Source of the DNA: an uncultured Bacteriovoracaceae bacterium
Lineage (GTDB): Bacteria; Bdellovibrionota; Bacteriovoracia; Bacteriovoracales; Bacteriovoracaceae
Length of the DNA: 62,088 nt
Direction of reading: 5' to 3'
Assembly: GCA_938017795.1 (NCBI GenBank)
Contig: CALIJZ010000015.1
Coordinates: 1-62,088 of the forward strand
Below, in pieces: positions 24,748 to 32,935 of this stretch. The notes beneath the pieces were generated by a model. It did no database searches. It saw nothing but the letters and a program-made list of their open reading frames with translations, and had not been told where the DNA came from. Within the stretch, counting starts at the first letter, position 1; the number at the start of each line of letters is the position of its first letter. The position numbers and the translations under genes were made by a program.

Positions 24748-25782
24748 TTAATTAAGTGACTTTAAAAAATTCCAAAGAACAATTTTAGTATTTTTTTGAT
24801 CAATTAATTTTGCAAAATTTTTGGTATTTCCCAAAAGATAAGATTGCTCTATTGTTTTTTCAAGATCCAATATTTTTATATTATAAGCTTGTGCTACCTT
24901 TCTTAGGACCTGGTTGAAATTATTATCAGGATAAATATAATCACAATTGAAATTAGAGATGGCCTTAAAGCTTTTTAATGCTTCGTTTTTCTTACCAAGA
25001 TGTTCACTAATAAGTGCGTGTTGATAAAGAATATTTGTATTAAATTTATCTTTCAGAGATAGGTTCTTAGAGAATTGGTAGGCCTTATTAAAATTTCCTT
25101 CTGAACTATACTTTTTCATTCGCTTTAAAAACTTATAATCATTAGGATGAGTCTCTACACAGCTTTGAGCAAGAGATTTCTTATAATTCAGTACTGATGT
25201 AATAAAAACTAATTCTATGTTTTTTTCCTGAGCTAATGAGATGAGATTTTTTAACTCAAGAGAGTAAATTTTTAATAATGCTTCCTTGTATTTAGGATAA
25301 ATATGAGGAGGGACTTTATAAGGTTGAATGGATAAATTTTCTTTCAATTGAATCTTAGATTTATAAGACTTAAAAAATAGTCCTGAAAGTATTGGAAGGT
25401 GTTTGTGAATGGTAGATTTGAAACTATGAAAAAGATCATCATAGTTTTTTAAAAAAGAGAAAGTATCATTGGGATGAAGCTTTTGCTCTAGGCCTTCACT
25501 AAGATTTCCAAAATAAATAATCCTTTTAAGTTTTGATTGAACTTCAATATCATTTAAGATTCTATGAAGTCCCTGGAAACTTTTAAGATTTATGGAATAG
25601 CCCAATTTATCAAAAATTTGTGAATAATTTAAGCCACTTCCATCACCATAGACACTATATTCAATCAATTGATCTTGAGAGGAATTTTTCACTGCCTCAT
25701 AGGGAAGAAGTGATTGAAAATAAGAATACCCTGAGCTAGAAAAGATAATAAAAAAAGTAAGAATTGAGAGTTTTTTACTCAT
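24748..25782 (-). CDS. Secreted protein, possibly a degenerate SGNH-hydrolase-like fold
   Basis: 344 residues with a signal peptide (MSKKLSILTFFIIFSSSGYS). The order of segments, YGDGSGLNYSQIFDKLGYS, then KRIIYFGN, then ELKNLISLAQEKNIELVFITS, resembles the strand-helix layout of SGNH/GDSL esterases. A short helical-repeat region (residues 215-275) is inserted. However, the GDS serine and the terminal Asp-x-x-His are not clear, so catalysis is doubtful. Function unknown. It is divergent from the U32 operon. Confidence 0.45.
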   Translation of the reverse strand: MSKKLSILTFFIIFSSSGYSYFQSLLPYEAVKNSSQDQLIEYSVYGDGSGLNYSQIFDKLGYSINLKSFQGLHRILNDIEVQSKLKRIIYFGNLSEGLEQKLHPNDTFSFLKNYDDLFHSFKSTIHKHLPILSGLFFKSYKSKIQLKENLSIQPYKVPPHIYPKYKEALLKIYSLELKNLISLAQEKNIELVFITSVLNYKKSLAQSCVETHPNDYKFLKRMKKYSSEGNFNKAYQFSKNLSLKDKFNTNILYQHALISEHLGKKNEALKSFKAISNFNCDYIYPDNNFNQVLRKVAQAYNIKILDLEKTIEQSYLLGNTKNFAKLIDQKNTKIVLWNFLKSLN

Positions 25783-25810
25783 ATAGTCATTATGAAAATA
25801 GCTAGGAGAT

Positions 25811-27007
25811 ATGGCAAATACAGATCATAAAATACCTGAGCTGCTGGCACCTGCAGGAAGTTTAGAAAAATTAAAAATAGCTCTTAGTTATGGAGCAGAT
25901 GCTGTTTATCTTGGAGGTCAGAAATATGGTCTTAGAGCAGCAGCAGATAATTTCACTAATGATGAATTAACTGAAGGAGTTGAGTTTGCTCACAAGCGAG
26001 ATAAACAGGTTTATGTTGTTCTGAATTCCTTTTTCTTTGATTCTGATTTTGAAAACCTACTTGAGTTTGTCTCATTTCTTGAATCTATAAAAGTTGATGC
26101 TTTAATAGTTTCTGACCTTGGAGTTGTAGATATTATAGCAAATAATTCGCATATTCCTATTCATCTTAGTACTCAAGCAAGCTGTTTAAACGCTGAGTCA
26201 GGAAAATTCTGGAAAGACTATGGAGTGAAAAGATTGATTCTTGGTCGAGAAGTAAGCATTAAAGAAGCTTCAAGGATAAAAAAAGCTACAGGGCTAGAAG
26301 TAGAGTTATTCATTCACGGCTCAATGTGTATGTCATATTCAGGTAATTGTACTATCTCAAACTTTACTCAAGGAAGGGATAGCAATAGAGGCGGCTGTTC
26401 ACATAGTTGTCGATTTGATTATGAACTAGTCGATTCGAAAGTTAATAAGTCTGCATTTTTTATGAGTTCTAAAGATTTAAATGGACTTTCTTTATTAGAT
26501 GAATTTGTTCAATCCGAAATAGATTCAATAAAAGTAGAAGGGCGCATGAAAGGACCTCTTTATGCAGCTAGTATTTCAAAAACTTATAAAGAGGCATTAA
26601 CTTATTATTCACAAGAAAAGAAACTAGATAATGAGAAGCTAAGGTACTTTGAACAAGAACTTAATAAATTCACTCATCGCTCTTATTTTTCAGGTAGTCT
26701 AGAAAGTCCTGCTGGATTAGAGAGTGTCTTTGATGAAAGAGATCATAAGAAAAACCAAACCAAAGTTTTTGGAACAGTTATTGATGTCATTGAAGACAAG
26801 TTTTTTATTATTGATTCTCTAACAAAGGTCTTACCTGGAAGCATCATTGAAATATTGAAATTTAACGAGGGGATTATCACTCATCAACTGAATTCCTTAA
26901 GAGATTTAAATGATCTTGAGCTCAGCTCAACAAGACCGAATCAATTAATAAAAGTCCCCTATATCTCAGGGGTTGCTAAAAATAATATCGTGAGAGTACT
27001 AGGATGA
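25811..27007 (+). CDS. U32-family protein (TrhP/YegQ-like) with Fe-S cysteines
   Basis: 398 residues. The N-terminal barrel begins PELLAPAGSLEKL and has GADAVYLGG. The U32 core is FIHGSMCMSYSGNC followed by NRGGCSHSC, giving four cysteines (173, 180, 196, 200) expected to hold an Fe-S cluster. A small beta domain follows from about residue 310. Relatives hydroxylate tRNA U34 (TrhP), 23S rRNA (RlhA) or ubiquinone intermediates (UbiU/V) with prephenate as oxygen source. AGGAG supports the ATG. The stop overlaps the next start (ATGA), so the products are coupled. TrhP-like is the best guess. Confidence 0.82.
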   Translation: MANTDHKIPELLAPAGSLEKLKIALSYGADAVYLGGQKYGLRAAADNFTNDELTEGVEFAHKRDKQVYVVLNSFFFDSDFENLLEFVSFLESIKVDALIVSDLGVVDIIANNSHIPIHLSTQASCLNAESGKFWKDYGVKRLILGREVSIKEASRIKKATGLEVELFIHGSMCMSYSGNCTISNFTQGRDSNRGGCSHSCRFDYELVDSKVNKSAFFMSSKDLNGLSLLDEFVQSEIDSIKVEGRMKGPLYAASISKTYKEALTYYSQEKKLDNEKLRYFEQELNKFTHRSYFSGSLESPAGLESVFDERDHKKNQTKVFGTVIDVIEDKFFIIDSLTKVLPGSIIEILKFNEGIITHQLNSLRDLNDLELSSTRPNQLIKVPYISGVAKNNIVRVLG

Positions 27008-28119
27008 GCTTCAGTGTTGTTATTCATAATGAGTCCGACCTAGAGAATATTTTAGGAGAGAAGATTTCTGAAATTCTTTTAGGAGTTAAAGAACTTTCTA
27101 GAAATAGTAAGTTAGATTTAGAGTCTTTTTATTCCCTTTCTCACCAAGCAAAAAGTCATGATTTCAAAAGAGTTTTAGTCTTTGATATATTGGTATCAGA
27201 GTCAAATTTTGAAGAAGTTATTAATTTTTTCCATTCTATCGATATGAGAAGCTATGATTTAGTTAGAGTTCAAGACTTAGGAGTTTTTAATTATCTCGTA
27301 AACAATACTGAAGGTAGATTTCAGCTGATTCTTGAGACCTCTTTTCATAATAAACACTCTATTGTTGCCCTTGTGCAAAGATATCGAAACTTTATAGATA
27401 AGATTATTTTATCTTATGAGCTTACTAAAAATCAGATAATTGAATATAGTGAGTATTTAAAAAAGATGCATATCAGATCTGAGCTTCTATGTTTTGGTTC
27501 TATTTTGTTATTTTATTCTCCTCGGAAGTTATTAAGTGCTCAAGAAGTCGAACAATACGTCATGGCCAATAGTAAAGAATCTCCTCATAAAGGATATGAG
27601 ATTGTTGAAAACCAACATGGAACTTTTATGTATCACTTAAAAGATTTATTAATCTTTAATGAACTTAAGGATTTAGATATTGATAAACGAGTAGATCTAA
27701 GTCATAGAAATAGGAACGAGATGAAAAAGTTTTTTGAGTATACTCACACAACAAGTAATGACTTTTTGAACTTATTGCCCAAGAAAACAACTAGAGGATA
27801 TTTTGCGGTTAATAAAACGGATGTTTTATTTCCAAAACTTAAGAATAAACGCATTTCGAGAGTGGATGATTCTTATATAGGAAGAGTTCTGGAGAATAAG
27901 AAAGGTCATTACTTAGCAGTAAAAATTGAGGGACTTAAGAAAATCAAAGTAGGAGAGAATTTAAAGTTTATAAATCCAGAAGGAAAAATCATTAACCATA
28001 CTATTCAGCAGATGTTTGATTTATCTTTAAAAAATATCAACCAGGCAGAAAAAAATGATATTTTTTTACTAGATTCTTTAAAAAAAATTACTCCTCAAAC
28101 AAAAGTCTATTTAAACTAA
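27004..28119 (+). CDS. Degenerate U32-like partner protein lacking the cysteines
   Basis: 371 residues, overlapping the upstream U32 gene by 4 bp. It follows the same plan: YDLVRVQDLGVFNYL matches the barrel strand with SDLGVVDII upstream, and LLCFGSILLFYSPRKLLS aligns with the CMSYSGNCTIS block. The cluster cysteines are replaced. A C-terminal beta domain (SRVDDSYIGRVLE) matches the U32 accessory barrel. It is therefore probably a non-catalytic or substrate-binding paralogue that forms a heterodimer, as UbiU and UbiV do. This is inference. Confidence 0.65.
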   Translation: MSFSVVIHNESDLENILGEKISEILLGVKELSRNSKLDLESFYSLSHQAKSHDFKRVLVFDILVSESNFEEVINFFHSIDMRSYDLVRVQDLGVFNYLVNNTEGRFQLILETSFHNKHSIVALVQRYRNFIDKIILSYELTKNQIIEYSEYLKKMHIRSELLCFGSILLFYSPRKLLSAQEVEQYVMANSKESPHKGYEIVENQHGTFMYHLKDLLIFNELKDLDIDKRVDLSHRNRNEMKKFFEYTHTTSNDFLNLLPKKTTRGYFAVNKTDVLFPKLKNKRISRVDDSYIGRVLENKKGHYLAVKIEGLKKIKVGENLKFINPEGKIINHTIQQMFDLSLKNINQAEKNDIFLLDSLKKITPQTKVYLN

Positions 28120-28536
28120 TTGAACTGTTTTTCCTAAAGATTTAGAAACTCGACCTCTGTTATTTTCATCTCTTTCCGATTCTTCTTTGCAACTTATACA
28201 TAACTCACTTGTTGGCCTTGCTTGTAGTCTTACAAAGTTTATTTCAGAGCCACAGTCAGTACACATTCCAAACTCATCGGTCTCAACTCTTAAAAGAGCA
28301 TTCTTAACTTTCTTCAAATAAAGTCTTTCTCTATTAGAAAACCTTAAATCATTTGAGATAAGAATATTATTATTTGCTGAATCTACATCATCCTTATTGT
28401 CACTTTTTTCAGAAAATGAAAATTTCACTTTTTTAGAAAGTTGTTTATTGATGATTCTCTCTTCTATAGCGAGAAGTTCTTGTTTTAATTTTTTAATCTC
28501 AGTCTTTTTTAGATGTCCATTCAATCTACGTGCCAT
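28111..28536 (-). CDS. DksA/TraR-family transcription factor with C4 zinc finger
   Basis: 141 residues from the ATG at 28536, chosen because AAGGAG lies eight bases upstream; an ATG six codons earlier lacks this. A coiled-coil N-terminus ends in DDVDSA (DxxDxA), the acidic tip that DksA inserts into the RNA polymerase secondary channel. The C4 zinc finger is Cys92, Cys95, Cys113 and Cys116 in CTDCGSEINF and SELCISC. It should modulate rRNA and stress promoters, probably with ppGpp. The 3' end overlaps the convergent U32-like gene by 9 bp. Confidence 0.88.
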   Translation of the reverse strand: MARRLNGHLKKTEIKKLKQELLAIEERIINKQLSKKVKFSFSEKSDNKDDVDSANNNILISNDLRFSNRERLYLKKVKNALLRVETDEFGMCTDCGSEINFVRLQARPTSELCISCKEESERDENNRGRVSKSLGKTVQLV

Positions 28537-28741
28537 AATTCGATCTCCTTCCAAATTAATTCAGTGGGCAACTTCATTTATTTTTTATTAATTAAATATC
28601 TAGCTAGTTATTCTTTCAAGATTTTAAGCCAAACAAATACAATCAAAAAAAGGGGGAAATCAGTCAAAATGACACATGTTGTGATAGATTATGTAAGAAC
28701 TAAATGAATAATTGTTTATATAGATTAGAAATTATGAATCT

Positions 28742-29125
28742 CTAGATGGCTTTTTTTCTAAAAATGTTGCTCTCTTTTTCTAAAAGCTCAGCATGCATCA
28801 AAGATAAACGGGCCCACGGTTTCTTTTCAAGTCTTTTGGTTTCAATTGGTTCCCCAGACTCTTCACAATAACCATAACTACCATCATCTATTTTTCTAAG
28901 AGCAAGATCAATCTCTCTTAAAGTTCTAAGGTCTCTTTCTCTTAAGCCAATATTAACTTTTTCTTGTCTGAACCTTTCTGCAATATCACCATCTTCTTTC
29001 TCTTCTGTTGCGTCTCGATTTCTAGATTCTTCAGTAAAAGTACGAAAACTATCTTGAATAGATTCTTTTTTTTCTAATAATTTTATTTTCTGAGAACTAA
29101 TAAATTTTTTTGTAAAATCACTCAT
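28742..29125 (-). CDS. DksA/TraR-family protein without zinc cysteines
   Basis: 127 residues from the ATG at 29125 (AAGGA eight bases upstream; an ATG three codons earlier is badly placed). The coiled coil carries EDGDIAERF, an acidic tip related to DksA. The finger region YGYCEESGEPIETKRLEKKPWARL keeps the DksA fold sequence, but the four metal positions read Cys87, Ser90, Leu108, His111. Such zinc-independent DksA forms (like P. aeruginosa DksA2) work under zinc limitation or oxidative stress. It is 205 bp upstream of the zinc-finger paralogue, same strand. Confidence 0.85.
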   Translation of the reverse strand: MSDFTKKFISSQKIKLLEKKESIQDSFRTFTEESRNRDATEEKEDGDIAERFRQEKVNIGLRERDLRTLREIDLALRKIDDGSYGYCEESGEPIETKRLEKKPWARLSLMHAELLEKESNIFRKKAI

Positions 29126-29193
29126 AATACACATCCTTGTAACTATACTATTGTATCGTGAGATAGATTAATGAAAAGAGGGAGAGAATTGCC

Positions 29194-29769
29194 TCAAGAT
29201 AGAGCTTTGCTCTCAAGTATCTTCTTAAGTTTTATTAAAGCTGAGTGGTTAGAGTGTCTATCAATTAAGATAGTTTTTTTATCAACATTTAGTAAGAGTT
29301 CATAATAGCCTCTATTTTGAAAGGCCTTTAAGGCTTTTTCATCCTTAATTCTTGCCATGTTAGGACTATCAATAAAATGATTTACAAAAAGATTTGATGG
29401 ATTTGATATTTCATATGTTCTTTTTCTAAAAGGGATAAAAAATACTTTATCTATAATAGTCAGTGACCTTTTTTTTACAATTAGATTTTTCTCATAGAAA
29501 TAAAAACCTATTAAAATTATTGGAGCTAGAAAAATTAGCCCTAGTAAGGAATAAGCAATTAGTACATCTAGACCTTGACCAATCTTCAACATTTTCTGAA
29601 GAGGATTCCATACATTTAAAACAAGAAAAGAAAAAACGGTGAGGATAGCTAGTAAATAAAACCAAAATATTGGTGGTAATCCATAAGACCTTAATTTTAA
29701 AGAATCAGAGGTAGAGATCATATGATCAGGATCATCAACACCTGATGGAAATAAATACATTAAACCCAT
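29194..29769 (-). CDS. Membrane protein with cytoplasmic C-terminal domain
   Basis: 191 residues with two spans (about 33-53 and 68-90), then a basic domain (LIVKKRSLTIIDKVFFIPFRKRTYEI) whose short strands resemble bacterial PH-like domains. No enzyme motif. It is the last gene of a tight three-gene unit with 2-bp gaps, together with an App1-like phosphatase, so a role in lipid metabolism or membrane signalling is possible. Confidence 0.55.
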   Translation of the reverse strand: MGLMYLFPSGVDDPDHMISTSDSLKLRSYGLPPIFWFYLLAILTVFSFLVLNVWNPLQKMLKIGQGLDVLIAYSLLGLIFLAPIILIGFYFYEKNLIVKKRSLTIIDKVFFIPFRKRTYEISNPSNLFVNHFIDSPNMARIKDEKALKAFQNRGYYELLLNVDKKTILIDRHSNHSALIKLKKILESKALS

Positions 29770-29771
29770 AA

Positions 29772-30857
29772 TTAAGCTACATAATAGAAGATATTTTCTT
29801 TTTGTCTATCTAAGAAATCGACATGAGTTGGTCTATTTTTAATTTCTTCGAAGTTTTCAGCAAAGCATCTTATATAGATCTTTAAACTGATTTTCTTTTT
29901 ACTAGCAATAGCAGCAAGGAGATTTAAGCTAGTCAGTAGTTTTGTTTGCTGAGGCTTGGTAAGTTTGAACTGCTCCATCATTTTGAGAGTTTTCCATATC
30001 TTCCAAGGATCAATTTTTTCAATAATGATTGCTCTAATGACCAAATATACTAAAGGATCGGATTCAAAACCATCTCCAATAAGAATTAATTTATCAGCAA
30101 GATCAGTCATAAGGAGAATGTTAATCAACTCTGTGAGTTTATAAAAACCTTGAGTTTTTAAATCTTTAGGTGTCAATTCTGATTCAAAGAATGAAAAAAT
30201 CTTTCTATAGTCTTTAAGAAAAATATTACTCGTATAAACTTCATTTTGATATAGCCAATCTCTAAAAGGTTTTTCATAAAAGTGAGGCGAAGCAGATAAA
30301 ATAAATGGAGTGTAGCCACTTTTAATGGCTAATTGCAATACTTCTAAACTTTTCTCAATTGTAGGAAAGTAAGAAATTGGATTTCTAAGAGAAGTAAACA
30401 TTTCTTGAATTGTAGAGTAACGAGTATCTACAAGAGTTTTGTCAAAATCACTAATAATTACTTTGTTGGGAGAGTTTAAAATAACAGGAATAAAACTACC
30501 TAAGTGAAGGTCAATACCAGGATTATAAGAAACTTCAAAAAATTGAAGGCTTGTTATTTCACCATGATTATTATTACAAGGAATTTTTAAATTGAGATTT
30601 CCGTATCTATCAGTATTAAAAACTCTAGTGTACTGAATTTCTGATTTTGAATTAAAGCAAACGACTTTGATTTTAAAGTCATGATTATTAAAAAGATTTA
30701 AATTCTGCCACGGTGAGCTTTTATGATGGATCTCTTTAGTTTTAAAATCTTGTTTTTTAGGGACTTTTTCTAAAGTGATCGATACTCGACCAGAAATATC
30801 TCGAGGATTTTTTATAATAATTATATTGTTAATTTTAGGTCTAGATAAAAATCTCAC
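29772..30857 (-). CDS. App1-like HAD phosphatase (DUF2183)
   Basis: 361 residues. After a beta-rich N-terminal domain comes the HAD catalytic core: VIISDFDKTLVDTR (nucleophile motif DxDxT in about residues 127-140), PFILSASPHFYEKP (motif II Ser), and LILIGDGFESDPLVY (motif IV acidic residues). This is the layout of the DUF2183/App1 family, whose yeast member is a phosphatidate phosphatase. The substrate here is likely a phospholipid but is not proven. It is the middle gene of a three-gene operon. Confidence 0.75.
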   Translation of the reverse strand: MRFLSRPKINNIIIIKNPRDISGRVSITLEKVPKKQDFKTKEIHHKSSPWQNLNLFNNHDFKIKVVCFNSKSEIQYTRVFNTDRYGNLNLKIPCNNNHGEITSLQFFEVSYNPGIDLHLGSFIPVILNSPNKVIISDFDKTLVDTRYSTIQEMFTSLRNPISYFPTIEKSLEVLQLAIKSGYTPFILSASPHFYEKPFRDWLYQNEVYTSNIFLKDYRKIFSFFESELTPKDLKTQGFYKLTELINILLMTDLADKLILIGDGFESDPLVYLVIRAIIIEKIDPWKIWKTLKMMEQFKLTKPQQTKLLTSLNLLAAIASKKKISLKIYIRCFAENFEEIKNRPTHVDFLDRQKENIFYYVA

Positions 30858-30859
30858 TT

Positions 30860-31144
30860 CTAATGAAATTTATATTCACCTTCCTGGATAAGTCTATCAA
30901 TTTCTTTAAAAAACGAAATAATTAAGTCTTGGCGCTCCTGAAATGTCATAGCACTTAAAGCGATTTTCTTTTTATCGGTATTAGAATGAGATCTGAGCTC
31001 TTTAAATAATTCTTCTAGAAGGTCCTTATCGCAATGGTTCTTATCTGATAATTCGTTGAAGTTTATTTCATTTATCCATTCTTTAAAAAACAGTGGATAA
31101 ATTCCTTGAACACCAAGTTTTAGATAATATTCTAGATCTTTCAA
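30860..31144 (-). CDS. Small hypothetical protein, first gene of the App1-like operon
   Basis: 94 residues, acidic and mostly helical, no signal peptide or membrane span. It begins 84 bp from the divergent Zn-ribbon gene and ends 2 bp before the App1-like gene, so it is cotranscribed with it. No domain recognised. One Cys-His pair (NHCDKD) is present, but it does not form a motif. Confidence 0.5.
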   Translation of the reverse strand: MKDLEYYLKLGVQGIYPLFFKEWINEINFNELSDKNHCDKDLLEELFKELRSHSNTDKKKIALSAMTFQERQDLIISFFKEIDRLIQEGEYKFH

Positions 31145-31228
31145 AAGACTTCCCTTTATAGAGTATGATAATATTGTAGTAGGATTTATATTATTTTATA
31201 GAGGGAAGAAATTTCAAAAACAGTTTTT

Positions 31229-32089
31229 ATGAATAGATATATTGTTGAATGTACTCATTGTAAGACCAAAATTGAAGATGTGAATAAGTCCATCATTGTT
31301 GATGACCATAGGCCAGCACCTTATTGTAGTGAAAAATGTGTAGATTCATTTTATCAAAGTGAAATAGCGCACTTCTTGACTCAGGAAAAAGAATTAAGAA
31401 GAGATCTTCAGTATTTTGATAAAATTATTATTGATGATCAAATAAAAGAATCATATTTGAAAGAAACATTAAAAGATCCACAAGAAATTTGGCAAGATAC
31501 TAATCCCTTAGGTGAGAAATATTACTATTTATTAAGCCAATTTCCTTACGAAGATCAAACCACATTTCACTTTATTATAATATGTAAGGTTTTTAACTCA
31601 AAGCCATCATTTATTCTTCATTTTACCATGGGCCAAGATAATAGGTTTATAAATTTTTATAGAACTAGTAAAAAAATTAAAGGTGATGAACCAAAAGATG
31701 GTTTTGAAAAAGAACAAATGGTCATCCCACAAGCTATCTTAAACGAAATTCAAGTTTTACGTTCAGAATATTTTGCTCAAATGTTAGAGCGTAGACAATC
31801 TGAGGATATACGTTATGAGTATTTCCCACTTTATGAAAAGTTTTTACAAGAAACCTTGGATAATCCAGATGAGATTTATGAACAGGTTGAAAATGATAAA
31901 ATTATCTCAACTTCTGTGAAAACGGCTTATCTAAATGAAAGCCCATTTTTTTATTATGTCATAGGTATGAAAATTAAAGAAGTTGATAATGAGGTAATCT
32001 TACCTATTTTCTCTTTTCCGACGACAGATATTGAACTTTGTAAATATTTTAATAAAGGACAATTAATCCAAAAGCAGGTCAAAAGTTAA
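31229..32089 (+). CDS. Zn-ribbon protein with two duplicated PBECR-like domains
   Basis: 286 residues. An N-terminal C4 site (Cys8, Cys11, Cys33, Cys37) probably binds zinc. Two similar domains follow: YLKETLKDPQEIWQD at residue 76 and FLQETLDNPDEIYEQ at 205, offset 129. Each is followed by hydrophobic strands. The helix-NPDEI pattern recalls the PBECR family (barnase/EndoU/colicin/RelE-like putative nucleases), but catalytic residues were not identified. The Shine-Dalgarno is poor. It is coupled to maf through a TAATG overlap. Confidence 0.5.
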   Translation: MNRYIVECTHCKTKIEDVNKSIIVDDHRPAPYCSEKCVDSFYQSEIAHFLTQEKELRRDLQYFDKIIIDDQIKESYLKETLKDPQEIWQDTNPLGEKYYYLLSQFPYEDQTTFHFIIICKVFNSKPSFILHFTMGQDNRFINFYRTSKKIKGDEPKDGFEKEQMVIPQAILNEIQVLRSEYFAQMLERRQSEDIRYEYFPLYEKFLQETLDNPDEIYEQVENDKIISTSVKTAYLNESPFFYYVIGMKIKEVDNEVILPIFSFPTTDIELCKYFNKGQLIQKQVKS

Positions 32090-32676
32090 TGAAGTTTGTT
32101 TTAGGAAGCTCCAGTCCTAGAAGATCGGAATTATTAACATTCTTAGGGGTGCCATTTATTATAGAGGCTAGCCAATATGACGAGAGAGCGATCAGAGAAT
32201 CAGAAGATGTATTAGAGTATTCTAAAGAGTTAAGTATTAAAAAAGGTGAAGAGATCTTAAGTAGGAAAAAAGCTGATATTTTACTCTGTTCTGATACTAT
32301 CGTTGAAATCTCAGGTCATGTGTTAGGAAAGCCTAAAGATAAGAACAATGCTAGAGAGATGTTAAAAAGACTCTCTGGCACGGAGCATCAAGTAATTACA
32401 AGTATAGCATTTTTTAAGAATCAATCCCTAGATCACGTTATAGCAGAGGTTTCTAAAGTCACCTTTAGAGACTTGAGCGACCATGATATCGCTTCTTATC
32501 TTGAGAATGCTCGATATCTAGATAAAGCTGGAGCTTATGGCATACAAGAGCACGGACAGGCCTTTGCAACAAAATTGGATGGTAATTTTTCCAATGTCGT
32601 TGGACTTCCCTTAAATAGAGTTCTAAGTTATCTAGAAAAAACATTTGGCCCTGACTGGAGGAGTAAGTTTGAATAA
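32089..32676 (+). CDS. maf: Maf-family nucleotide pyrophosphatase
   Basis: 195 residues. Hallmarks: LGSSSPRRSELL at the N-terminus, the catalytic CSDTIV around residue 67, GKPKD, KAGAYGIQEHG and NFSNVVGLPL. Maf proteins hydrolyse non-canonical and some canonical NTPs (dTTP/UTP in the YhdE type, modified pyrimidines in the YceF type) to NMP and PPi, helping to keep nucleotide pools clean. The ATG shares a base with the preceding stop. The next gene starts inside its last codons. Confidence 0.92.
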   Translation: MKFVLGSSSPRRSELLTFLGVPFIIEASQYDERAIRESEDVLEYSKELSIKKGEEILSRKKADILLCSDTIVEISGHVLGKPKDKNNAREMLKRLSGTEHQVITSIAFFKNQSLDHVIAEVSKVTFRDLSDHDIASYLENARYLDKAGAYGIQEHGQAFATKLDGNFSNVVGLPLNRVLSYLEKTFGPDWRSKFE

Positions 32677-32935
32677 ATTAGCTTTAATTTTATCTATAGT
32701 ATCTATCTTAGGTATAACGAGTCCCTTAACAAGAGTTGCTGAAGAAATGGATAGGTCTTGTTCTGGTTTAAATGGTAAAAAACAAAATCTTGATTGTTAT
32801 AAAAAATTTGAAAAGAAATTTGAGAGTAAACTTGTTAGAGAGCTTGAAGACTTAGAAAAAGACCCTGCATTTTCTGATGAGGAACTTGCAAAAATTAAAA
32901 GAAAAATTCAAAAAAGAGTAAAATCTAGATTATAA
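32669..32935 (+). CDS. Small secreted or membrane-anchored hypothetical protein
   Basis: 88 residues from a TTG at 32669. This start is favoured by GGAGGAG five bases upstream; a longer frame inside maf has no ribosome site. A signal peptide or anchor (LALILSIVSILGIT) is followed by a charged helical tail with two cysteines (SCSGLNGKKQNLDCYKK). No domain is recognised. It is translationally coupled to maf by an 8-bp overlap, and its 3' end overlaps the convergent peptidase gene by 6 bp. Confidence 0.55.
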   Translation: MNKLALILSIVSILGITSPLTRVAEEMDRSCSGLNGKKQNLDCYKKFEKKFESKLVRELEDLEKDPAFSDEELAKIKRKIQKRVKSRL

